A stretch of 64,000 nt of DNA from Pardosa pseudoannulata (Eukaryota > Arthropoda > Arachnida > Araneae > Lycosidae), in contig CM063501.1 in the NCBI GenBank assembly GCA_032207245.1, positions 84,888,365 through 84,952,364 on the forward strand. The letters run 5' to 3'. The notes below the pieces were generated by a model. The model made no database searches. It worked only from the letters and a program-made list of their open reading frames with translations, and was not told the DNA's origin. The position numbers were made by a program, and so were the translations under genes. Below are positions 37,980 through 49,218 of this stretch, in pieces (the first letter of the stretch is position 1; every line of letters begins with the position of its first letter).

Positions 37980-38734
37980 AGTGAACCTTAAACCGCAAGT
38001 GAGAACCTGACCGATGCAGGTATAACAAATCTGTTGAGTCAGCGATTTACAATATCTGACTGGATTATCCACGGGTTATAGGCTTTCAATTATTGCTCTA
38101 GAGAATTACAAATGTTTTGTGTCAAATTTTCACATTCGGATCACAGTTTGAGAACATGTTTCTAATAATTTACTAAAGCTGAGTGGACAGATTATACGTC
38201 CGTCACCACTACTGAAGTAATTTCCGATATCTAGGGGAATCAATGTCTGACCCGTAAGTTATAGTTTCTATCATTATTCTAAAGGTTTAGAAAAAATAAG
38301 TAGGCCAGTGTTTTACACGTGAAATGGAGATTCGTTACCTCTAATGTAGCAATCCACAATTATCTACGTATGTCATTGTTTTAACGTATAATTCATATTT
38401 AAAAAAAAGTAAATTTATTATAATATATATACATCTATTTACATACAAAACTGATGCTAATTTTCATAAAATAAACTTTGTCAACATCTTCTAAATTAGT
38501 TCTGACAAATTTTTTATATACTTAAGTAATTTTGTAAATAGATAGAGGACCTAATCTCAATTTCAAAAATGTATGTAAATTTGGGGTACCTTTGTGGGTC
38601 TAAAATGTTGGGCCCGGAACACTTCTGGTTGAAGGGTATCTATGGCTGATCAGGAGAGAATCTATATATCATCCGTTGGTCTCGTCAGGGGCTTCCTCCT
38701 GAGTCTTTGGGGTGCGGCCGTACTATTTGGTGCA

Positions 38735-38905
38735 GGAACACTTCCTGTCGGACTTGGCTGGACTCTCCTAGTCTGGACTATCAAGCACCTTCTCCTCTGG
38801 ACTCACGAACAACTTCCGTCGGACCAGACTGGACTCCGGACTTTCGAACACCTTCTTTTTGGGACCTCCGAACCTCTTCCCTCGGACCTCCGAATCCTCG
38901 TCTCA
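38735..38905. repeat. Degenerate GC-rich minisatellite
   Basis: GGACT, CACCTTCT / AACTTCC and CGGACCTCCGAA recur at roughly 30-45 bp spacing. This keeps frames open over 38642-39076, but the encoded product matches no family and codes through repeat sequence. Confidence 0.55.
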
Positions 38906-39030
38906 TCTTTTAGATTTTTCATATTTTATTATTTCAACCTTGTCCCCTCTTCCTTCTTGTCGTCCAATAGGGATAGTTGTAAGAATTTCATTGGCCTTCT
39001 TCAACTCCGCTTTGAGACCGCCAACGTGCC

Positions 39031-39267
39031 AAACCTTATCCCTTCTAATTGGGCACTGTCCCTTAGGGACTCATAAATACTCCACAAAGGTACATTCTTA
39101 TTTAATGCCAAGCACGGAGAGAGGATTCTAATCTGGAACTGGGATCAGAACCCCGCCCGAGACCATCGTACAAGACAACAATATCCGTTGAATAGAAATT
39201 TAGGGTCCTCCATCTCTTTACAAACATGTGATGAGGTCAGATTTAGATCCCGAACATTTTACTTCTT
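39031..39267 (+). repeat. Unclassified dispersed repeat, copy B
   Basis: This is the counterpart of 10912-11151 with the same motif order from ACCTTATCCCTTC to GTGATGAGGTCAGATTTAGA. A GGGATCAGAACCCC segment resembles an inverted pol III B box, but no A box is evident. Confidence 0.75.
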
Positions 39268-39960
39268 TTTAGGATGAATCATATATATAACAGATCTAAA
39301 TCGCCGCATCACATCCATTGCTAAAGTAATTTTCGATATCTAGGGGAATTAATCTCTGACCCGCAAGTTATAGGCTTTCTGTCATTATTCTAACGCTTTA
39401 GAAAAAAATAAGTAGGTCAGTGTCTCACACGTGAAATGGAGATTCGTAACCTCTAATGTAGCAATCCACAATATCTACGTATGCCATTGTTTTAATCTAT
39501 AATCATACGTTCAGTGCCACTGCCCCAAGGATTTGCAAAAGGAAAAATGGTCAATTTCTTACGGGTTTACTGTTTCACATTTAATTCTGAGGTTTACAAA
39601 ATTTGATTGGGTCATTGTTTGACATGCTGGTTATTGGTTAGCCATCACTGCTGCAGAAGCTTTAAAAGCTGGTTGAGTTAGTTTATGACTCAAGTGTGAT
39701 AGACTGACTAGGGTAGTGTTTGTTAATCCTACTTTAGGTTTTCTCAGAATCTGGGTGACTCAGTGTCTCAACTATCACTACCAATGCTCATGAGATTTAC
39801 AGAAGCTATGAGTAAGTGTCTGGCCCATAGGGCATATTATCGCCACTACTACTCTATGAGTTTACTACAAAATATATGTGGTTTAGTGTCTCATCCGTTA
39901 ATTAAACATTTCACACCCAAAATTTAAGAGTTTATATTATTTAAGTGGGTTTGAGAATCT

Positions 39961-40604
39961 ACTTTCTCTCTTCTCTTGGTACTGCTTGACCCATATAAAG
40001 TGTCGTAGTAGCTTTTAAATTTGTTTTTCGTCTTTAATTTTTAATCGTTTTAAATGATGGTATACCGTGTATTTTTATAACGTATCCTTAACTTGTAAAT
40101 GCTTGTAAATACTCGTTATTAAAATTTTAGTACCTCTTTTTTATTTTTTTTATCGAAATTGCAAATATTATCAACTGTTGTACCCTGTAATATTTATTTC
40201 AGATTATTTTTTATAGTTTTAATTATTTTTGATTTTTCTGTCTTTAATTTAATTATTACTAAAGAAAGGGTTTGTAAATAAAAATATTTTTAATACAAAT
40301 CTCATAACTTCATCATTACTTTAGAATCTTAATTACTTTCCTCAAGAATGAAGCACTCCATAGAGGTTTAAAGCATCATAAATTCATGGGGGATAAGACA
40401 TCAGCTAAGTAGCCCTATTCAACTTTCCATTCCAGATCTGGCTCTAAGTTCTCTCACACTGAATTTTAGACAGAGAAAACGTTTTAATATGTGTAGAAAA
40501 TATGACAAATGTTTTAAATGAAAATTTGAAATAAATATATGAGTTGGTAGAATTATATGTAATATTTTGGTCAATTTCCAGAGGACACTAAATAACTTGT
40601 TTAA
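39961..40604. other. AT-rich non-coding DNA
   Basis: No gene or repeat is recognised. Confidence 0.55.
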
Positions 40605-41058
40605 ACCCCTACCGACGTCTATAATCAAATTTTTAATATATTTTTAAATGTGGAATACAACTACCGGCCGACGCCTATAATCAATTTTTTTAATATATTT
40701 TTAAATACGGAATACAACTACCGGCCGACGCCTATGATTATATTTTTTAATATATTTTTAAATACGGAATACAACTACCGATCGAAGCCTATAATCAAAT
40801 TTTTTAATATATTTTTAAATGTGGAATACAATTACCGGCCGACGCCTATGCTCATATTTTTTAATATATTTTTAAATACGGAATACAACTACCGGCCGAC
40901 GCCTATGCTCATATTTTTTAATATATTTTTAAATGTGGAATACAACTACCGGCCGACGCCTATAATCAAATTTTTTAATATATTTTTAAATGTGGAATAC
41001 AACTACCGGCCGACGCCTATGCTCATATTTTTTAATATATTTTTAAAGGTGGAATGCA
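40605..41058. repeat. 57-bp minisatellite, eight units
   Basis: A unit with a GC-rich core CCGGCCGACGCCTAT and an AT-rich arm TTTTTTAATATATTTTTAAA repeats with a period of 57 bp (first and last units degenerate). Two variable sites define unit types: ATAATCAAA / ATGATTATA / ATGCTCATA after the core, and AATGTGG / AATACGG at the end. Because 57 is divisible by three, a 152-codon frame stays open (19-residue units with EYNYRPTP). I regard it as a repeat, not a gene. Confidence 0.95.
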
Positions 41059-41159
41059 ACTTACGACAGTTATTTGAATTACATGCGAAACAAATTTCGA
41101 AAGTTTAAAACTGGTTTAAGATTAAAATTTTAAAAAATAAAAAAAAAAAAAAAAAAAAT

Positions 41160-41350
41160 GCCGAACGATGGCCGATTGGTTTGGGGGCTGGCCTTCGGTA
41201 CCGGAGTTCGTGGGTTCGAATCCCACTGAGGCATGGATGTTCGTAGCCGTTCGGAATCGGCTTTAAACTGTAGGTCCCGGTCTCATTAGCCCTCGTGTTG
41301 CAAAAAGTAGACCGTAGCACTCCAAACCAAACCAAACCAAACCAAACCAA
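41160..41350 (+). mobile_element. tRNA-derived SINE, copy 3
   Basis: It has an A box (GGCCGATTGGTTTGGG), a B box (GGTTCGAATCCC), the common body GGTCTCATTAGCCCTCGTG, and a CCAAA tail of about five units. It follows a run of A directly; the flanks are A-rich, so no unambiguous target duplication can be defined. Confidence 0.95.
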
Positions 41351-42041
41351 AAGAAACAAATAAAAGCAACCATTACTTTAATATAGCATGGAACGCTAAA
41401 TTAGAAAGTCTTCTTATTTCAGAAGATTCAAATGATATACCGTTCTCAAGTTTTGAACATAATCGTATAAGGGCAAGATACGTTTTTTCATCTTAATTTC
41501 TAACACACAGTTGTAAAAAATCATCACTAAATATGTAATTTTTTTTAAATATTTAAATTTCTTTGTGTAGTCATGTTGAAATGCAGACAGTTTCTGTAGC
41601 AATTATATGTCAAGAAGGGAAATGTATTCGGACATTGTACTAAAATAAAAAAAAAGTCTAAAAGAATAGAAAAAACTAAATATTTCCCTAATCTAGCATT
41701 AAAACAGATAAACTGACATTTATACGATATATCGCAACGAGTCAACCAGAAGGAAAATAAATGTAAAAAAAAAATACTTGTGAATTATATTTAATAATAT
41801 ACCAAAGCATCCAAACCAATTAAATTCATTATCCCAAGACAGTTAATCTTAGTTAAGAACTGGTAATTAAGAATTAATAACTTATATTTAAGAAAATGTA
41901 TTTAGAAGAAAAAAAAGATGTTTTCTTAGAAGACGTCTGTAATTAATGAAGCATTTCCGTAAAATTAGAAATCGATTTTTTGGGAGCGAGCTTTTGATAT
42001 GTTTCAAAATTATTCCACTAATAAAATATTTTATATTTTTT
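41351..42041. other. AT-rich non-coding DNA
   Basis: No gene or repeat is recognised. Confidence 0.55.
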
Positions 42042-42275
42042 AATCTATCTTCTTAGAGAAATTAAACTGTTTAATCCTGTATTTATGAATATTTGAATGC
42101 ATAAAATAAAATTTTAGTATATCTATTTAAGTGCATATATTGAAAATATAATAACACAGTGAAATTGGTCTCATTTTAAGAGACTGATTACTAGTATAAA
42201 AGAAAAAAACATGTGTAACTTGTATATTTATATTAGTATTTCAAACTCTATGACAATTTCACATTGTATAGTTTT
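42042..42275. repeat. Dispersed repeat R, copy 2
   Basis: This matches 30058-30285. Where copy 1 runs into the TTAA of a piggyBac-type element, this copy reads TTTTAATTCTTATAC, so an uninterrupted TTAA is present at the corresponding place. Confidence 0.88.
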
Positions 42276-42664
42276 AATTCTTATACATCATGCACACTTT
42301 AGTAAGAAATGTCAGCATAGATAGGCGGATATTCTGTGTTTCTAATGTACCCAATAGGATCGTAAGTTTACAATAAGTCTTGGCTTGACCCATGTTGTAC
42401 CTTCAAACAACAGTAAATACTATATTAAAGCAATTGAGTATTGGCCTTAATGAATTACCTTGTCTCCTTTCAACTTTGGGGCATTGTGTTGTAAAGCGAT
42501 TCAGTGTAGAATCTTGTTAATCACTCTGTTATTTCCCCAGTAACAACAAAATAAGTACATAAAGGAAAATTAAAAATGTATAAAAATATCCATGGACATG
42601 CGTTTGACATCGAGAATTTCCCCAGGATATCGATCAGATATCTTGAACGTCGACCTGATTAACC
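42276..42664. other. Non-coding DNA
   Basis: No gene or repeat is recognised. Confidence 0.5.
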
Positions 42665-42666
42665 TA

Positions 42667-43857
42667 CACTCAAAAGACAAAACATTATGAATAACTGTCA
42701 ATAACGAGTTGGCCCACCTTTGGCGCACAAAACAGCTTCAACCCGCCATGGCATGGATGCCACAAGCCCTTGGGAGATGCCCACAGACATATTATACCAG
42801 ATATTTAAGCAACGGTTACGTTGATCCGAGATATTGGGAATTGGTGGTCTCTGAGCTGCCGTTCCATGACATCCCAAAAGTGTTCTATCCGATTGAGATC
42901 CGTTGCGTTAGGCGGCCAGGACATTAACTGGAATTCAGCATCATATTCCTGGAACCACTCCAACCCAATTTTAGCCTTGTGACACAGGGCGTTGTCCTGT
43001 TGTAACATTCCATTTCCATCTGGAAAAACAGAGGCCATGTAAGGGTGCAACTGGTCTGCAATGGTGTTCAGATACCCTGTAGCATTCATGGTCTGCTCTA
43101 CCACAACCACGGGTCCCAGAGACATCCAATAGAACTTCCCCCAAATCATAATACCACCACCACCGGCCTGTGTATGACCTACTGTACCTTGAAGGAGCAA
43201 ATGTTCTCCTGGAAGACGGCGTATCCTGACACGGCTTGATGAATGAAAAACTGTGATTCATCTGATTAGGCAACTCTTTCTCACTGATCCATGGACCACT
43301 GATCCATGGAGTTGGCGATGACTCTTGGTCATCAAAGGCACTCGAGTGGGACTTTTGCTGCGTATCCCCATATCCAACAGTGTCCGCTGAACAGTGTGCT
43401 CCGATACTATTCTACTTGGCCCTGCATTGTATTGGGTTATCAGCTGAGCCACTGTCTGGCTCCTGTTTCGCTTCCCCATGTCTCAGACAAAGTCTCCGAC
43501 GACCTTTTTCTTTGATAGTATGTGGACGTCCAACAGCATGTCATCTATTGCTGGTTTCACCGTCATTCATCCACTTTGCATACGTACCAACAACTGTAGA
43601 TAGCGAACAACCCACGAGTCGTGCAGTTTCGGAAATACTGTGTTCCGAACCTTCGAACCATAACAATCTGCCCTCTATCAAAATCGCTTAGATCAGCAGC
43701 CTTTCCCATCATACACAGAAGTAAGTGAAAGAATGATTCTGCAGACTCTCCAGCAGCAGTTAAATACCACTTCTACCTGATCACGTGCCTTCCACGTCAT
43801 CCAGGAGAGTTCATTGAAAAATGTAGGGGGTGGTCATAATATTTTGGTTCTTGAGTG
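42667..43857 (-). mobile_element. Tc1/mariner-type element (DD36E spacing), copy 1
   Basis: The element is 1191 bp long and flanked by TA at 42665-42666 and 43858-43859. Terminal inverted repeats of 24 bp begin CACTCAAAAGACAAAACATT on the left and CACTCAAGAACCAAAATATT (inverted) on the right, with four mismatches over the full length. It contains one degenerate transposase on the minus strand. Confidence 0.95.
42805..43712 (-). pseudogene. Tc1-type transposase pseudogene (DD36E)
   Basis: On the minus strand the start reads MMGKAADLSDFDRGQIVM. The paired helix-turn-helix region then breaks into at least two other frames (including a NRSQTVAQLI piece at 43258-43479). A region that should carry the first catalytic Asp is scrambled near 43270-43320, where CCATGGATCAGTG is duplicated. 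The last 131 codons are open and carry GGGGIMIWG, the second Asp in QQDNALCHK and the Glu in LNRIEHFWD. These two are separated by 36 residues, not the 34 of classical Tc1, as described for the DD36E Incomer group. The C-terminus is cut by a stop at 42805. It is not functional. Confidence 0.92.
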
Positions 43858-43859
43858 TA

Positions 43860-45154
<1,295 letters not shown>

Positions 45155-45369
45155 ATTTTTAAGCTTTGAGATGCGGGTTGTATTTGAGCATGATAATTTC
45201 CCTGATCTATGGCGTATTTAACTGTCAGATATCTTTCTAAACTTATCACTTGTTATAAAAGTTCACTGGCATGGTACATTATTAAATTTACATCATCCAT
45301 CTTAAATTTTTTCGACTTCTAACTTCAAACCTTAAAGAGTTGAGACATTTTTTTTAATTAGTTCTTTAA

Positions 45370-45912
45370 CCCCTTGGCTGTTGAATATATTTGAGTAAAA
45401 CGTGCCAAAAATAGAAGTTTTTTTCGCTTTGTGGTCTTTATTATCGTCAAAATGCTAGAAATAGACTATTTAAAAAATGTTTTAAAATGTTTTTACAATA
45501 TTTTCACATATGTGGGAAATGTTAAAGGATTGGAGTAATTTTTTGCTAAGATTACAGCAAAATAAATCAAATGGCATAATTTTCTGGATAAATATAATAA
45601 ATTAATGCAACAATATTATCATCTATATCAACTGTCATGAATTCCATGTCCCTGGGATTCATTTGAATTTCACAAATCCTTTACGGTATCCGACAAATAT
45701 CGACAAATGGCGCAGAGCTGCCAACTTTTATGGGAAAGTATCTCTATCTATTGGGGGGGAAGTGGCAGTTTAATATTACTCATTGGGAGAACCAAATTCG
45801 GGCTTCACAGAGTTGAAATACCGTTTTTTCTTTTGCCCGAACCCAAGTCTTTCATTCCAAAATTGTTGCATTTGCTTTGACCGAACTGAGTTCGAGCGCC
45901 ACAGGCAATAGA
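45370..45912 (-). mobile_element. Decayed TTAA (piggyBac-type) element
   Basis: TTAA (45366-45369) precedes CCCCTTGGCTGTTGAAT, whose TTGGC pairs with GCCAA about 30 bp further in, the same kind of arm as TTTGAC/GTCAAA in the 30.3-kb element. At the other end are inverted repeats TTCGGGC / GCCCGAA (45797-45803 and 45835-45841) and CGAAC / GTTCG (45882-45894), then GGCAATAGAGTAA, which looks like a mutated GGCAA-GGGGTTAA end. The right TTAA is not intact. No convincing transposase remains. Confidence 0.45.
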
Positions 45913-45916
45913 GTAA

Positions 45917-47393
45917 AATAAAGATTTTCAATTAAATTATTTTAATATAAACTATATCTTAATAAAATTAGTAAATTGAATGACTCTGAAATGTTTATGC
46001 ACTAAAAGTCGGAAAAAACTGTTATATCTAATATCGCGAAAATTATTAGTATTCTGTTTGTTACCTATTCCTTTAATTTGATTCATAAGTTCAGCATATA
46101 TATTATTCTCTGACTGTATCTTTCATCTGTTTTGTCAAACACCAGTTTTAGACAACTTTCTTACTCTTTACTTTTATACATCATAATATCGTGACATTCT
46201 TACTTGTAGATATTTGGTAGTATCTGCTATCAGCATCTTGAAAATAGAACGGATAATTGAGTTGTGAAATTCGTGGTTAGTTTCGCAGTGTCTTGTTTGA
46301 TTTGTCGAGGCGTCTTATTTTGAGTCAACTTTGGAGACTCCTTTTTAGTGTGGGGGTGATCTAACTTATTGTAACTTACACTGTTGATGGTGTGTGTAGT
46401 ACAAAGTATATTATTTGATTACAGGCTTTGTTTAAAATAAATTGATATATTTATATCTTAAATGAATTTTGCTATTGAAATCAGTTCATTTGTTCTTCCA
46501 ATTTGTGAAGACGAGAGCTTGAAAATAAAAGAAAAACGACAAAATATATATATTTACAAATTAAATAAAAATGTTATTTTAAGTTTTAAGTCCAGATTTT
46601 TTTCAATTCCAAGGATGAGTTTCTCTACAACATTTTCAGTTACGCTATGACGTAGCTATCGTGTATAGTAATTAGAATTGTTTAGTCTTAAAACTGTCGG
46701 ACGTGCGATCTATGAAATGTCGAAATGTCCTTTACAGCTGAGGTATGGAGATAGAAGCAGATCAAGTAGCGAAAGAGTTAAGATATCAATATCATTCCAT
46801 TCGCACATGTTCAATGTGTGCTAGATCGCAATGTTTGCGATTATCTCATTCATATCATCCTGTAGTTTGCTATGTTTGTTAAGATAATTCTTTTCTTCTT
46901 TTACTTATTGTTATCATTTTTCGGTATGTATTTTTAACAAATAAGTGTAAACAGTTAAGATGACAATTAATTAAATCAGTGTTCGTAACTACAGTCTTAT
47001 AGCTTTCAATGTTGTTTACGGAAAGTGAATTTTGAATGATTTCAGAAATATGACTGGGGCAATTAATTTTCAATGATTTACTACATAAAATAAATTACAT
47101 ACTACGTTTTCGGAACCCTAAATCTAATATGTAATTTATTTTTGGTTGTTTAATACTATTACTTTTCTTATGATATGAGTGTCTCCTGAATATGAGTGGT
47201 GCTTCTCGACTCAATACATAGTAACTCGATTTAAAGGCATTTTTCTTTTAAAAAAGCACTATAAATGAGGACGGAGAAAGATCACTAGCAATGTTCGAAT
47301 TTGGAAGAACATCTATAAGACAAAAAAGAAGAATGATACTAGTAAATTAAGTGAAGACATTATTTTCTGAAATCATTCTGCATCTTTATAAAA
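45917..47393. other. AT-rich non-coding DNA
   Basis: No gene is recognised. Frames at 46462-46650 and 46879-47073 have no motif support. Confidence 0.5.
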
Positions 47394-48217
47394 CTAGTAT
47401 ACAGCCCGTCATATGACAGGATCTGTAAAAGTTTTAATTTTCCAGAATTATAAAGTAACCTATAAAGCAGGTGAAAAATGATTTGCTTTTTGCTGAGAAT
47501 TATTGGGTACAAGCTCAATAATTTGTTTATCTCCATACTCCTCTAAAGTCTCCCGATACTGTAAATGCAATTTAGAATCACGTTGAATTCATTTAGAGAG
47601 ATAGTTCAAAGTTTTCATAGCTACGTCGATATTATCGTAAAGTTCTTTCAATTTTTTTTGCCACAGTAATTAATGGAAGTAAAGGAATGTAACTATCATT
47701 TTCATTACACCCTTGAGGTATACAGAATTTGTTTTTAATACCGGTGATAAAAATTTCATTGCAACAAAAAATAATCAATTATTAAATTTAAAATGTGCCA
47801 TATGCACACATATGTACCTATTTTAATATTTAATTAAGATATAAAAGAAAATTATTTACTTCACATCTTATTAAAGTGATAAAACGTATGAAAATAATGC
47901 AGACGATATTTAAATAATTTAAAATAAGAAGTGATGAGATGATTGGAGGAATAACGTTATAATGGTAAAATAAATGTTTTTACCTTTTTTATATGTGACA
48001 AATTTATAAATTTAATCTCCTGCTCTTAACAGGGCAAAATAGGGGTTAAAATAATGGCATTAAATGCTAGTAAAGGGGAGAAGTGGTGGATTTCGAATAT
48101 TGCTAACTCTAACTCATCAAGAATCCAATATGGATGCCTGTTTCTATTCTAGGTCCGACCGCTTCATAAATTCGAGGACAGGTGGACAGATAACTTAGGC
48201 TATTATTATATAGGGGA
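47394..48217 (-). mobile_element. Helitron-like family, copy e (both ends intact)
   Basis: In minus orientation it begins TCCCCTATATAATAATAG at 48217 and ends with the hairpin CCTGTCATATGACGGG (one mismatch), CTGTATA and CTAG at 47394. The host bases are A before TC and T after CTAG, as expected for Helitron insertion between A and T. It is 824 bp long and non-coding. It gives the best definition of the family ends. Confidence 0.9.
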
Positions 48218-48679
48218 TGGTCATATGCTTGCATTAGAACAATGGTGGGAGAAATACGGCTCTTAATCACAAATGATACTTTCATGAGTTCATTACGGCT
48301 CTCATGCTTATTTTATATATCAGTTTAATTGCAATATTATTCTATATGGATCATAAGTTTGTGAAATAAAACTTCTTGAAAATTGGCTACAAAAATAAAA
48401 TTATGTGAATGAAAAGAGGTATCGCAAATGCAGCACAATAATAATACGAAATTTTCATCCGAATCTAAATGTACAGACTAAAAAATAACTACTTGAGAAA
48501 GTATAATTTATAGTATATTTTAGTATAATTTATTTATGTAAAACTGTGTATTCAAAGATGGATTTTGCAGAATTAAACTATCGTTTATTGCTGACTGATT
48601 ATTATCTTACAAATCTACTGCAAAAAATTTCAACTCATTTTTTTGTGCCGAATTTCAAATATATAACTAAAGACCTCCA
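48218..48679. other. AT-rich non-coding DNA
   Basis: No gene or repeat is recognised. Confidence 0.5.
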
Positions 48680-48683
48680 TTAA

Positions 48684-49214
48684 CCCCTTCCCGTACGATT
48701 TAATAATGAAAAACTGTGCGTGAAGTAACCATTTATTTTTTATTTAAAAAACTTGTTTTATTTTACAATTCTTACATATTCTTAATTAAAATCCACTTTT
48801 TACATAGTGTTAAGTATCAGAAACGGTAAAATTAAGATAATAGTCTTCAATCTAGTGGTACTTTTCAAAACAAAGTGCAAAGGAATTCTGAATTGTTTAC
48901 ATCGCCAGGGAGTCTCACTTCTAATTTGATTCTTGTAACACACACGGCATTTCTTAGTAGGTTTTCTTTTATTCTGACTCATCAATTTGACAGTGACTTG
49001 TACCAAGAAACTTTAAATAAACAATATGTAATAGTGACCTGGAAATTCCACAAGTAACAAAAGTGTTGCTAAATTCAGTACACTAGAAATTTTAAACTAA
49101 ATTGATTATCATATTTATCAGTACCTTTAGTCGCATGACGAGTGTAGCTCGTCATTGTGCGGTATGGAATGAAAAACCAATGACGAGCTAGACTCGTCAT
49201 TTTACCGAAAGGGG
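48684..49214 (-). mobile_element. piggyBac-type element (531 bp) with double hairpin
   Basis: TTAA flanks both ends (48680-48683 and 49215-49218). The terminal repeats are CCCCTTCCCGTACG and, inverted from the right, CCCCTTTCGGTAAA. Two hairpins with identical 8-bp arms ATGACGAG / CTCGTCAT lie at 49135-49155 and 49180-49200; the outer one ends 14 bp before the right TTAA. A fragment of transposase C-terminus is inside, on the minus strand. Confidence 0.9.
48800..49006 (-). pseudogene. piggyBac-type transposase cysteine-rich tail remnant
   Basis: The minus-strand translation contains KPTKKCRVCYKNQIRSETPW then RCKQF. This is the start of the cysteine-rich domain that ends piggyBac transposases (C-x2-C ... 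Y/W-x-C-x2-C). The fourth cysteine is replaced by Phe, and after it the frame no longer matches the expected continuation. The catalytic domain is absent, so the element deleted everything between the 5' hairpins and this tail. Confidence 0.8.
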
Positions 49215-49218
49215 TTAA

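Larger units (their letters stand above)
37980..39960. repeat. Degenerate repeat region with an embedded insert
   Basis: Words such as GTCAGTGTCTCAC, GTTATAGGCTTTC, CATTATTCTA and GAGATTTACAGAAGCT recur at irregular 70-80 bp spacing, suggesting an old tandem repeat. The segment 38189-38400 is clearly duplicated at 39291-39510 (GATATCTAGGGGAATYAATS, TAGAAAAAATAAGTAGG, CACGTGAAATGGAGATTCGT). The ~890 bp between them contain copy B of the unclassified repeat. Confidence 0.6.

Noticed and set aside
38642..39131. 144-codon frame and overlapping shorter frames
   Set aside because: Passes through a degenerate GC-rich minisatellite and into a dispersed repeat (copy B); no domain.
40650..41108. 152-codon frame with a 19-residue repeat (EYNYRPTP...)
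   Set aside because: The frame is kept open by a 57-bp minisatellite; units differ by changes that look neutral at the DNA level, and no signal peptide or known repeat domain is evident.
41105..41359. 84-codon minus-strand frame
   Set aside because: It is the antisense of SINE copy 3 and its tail.
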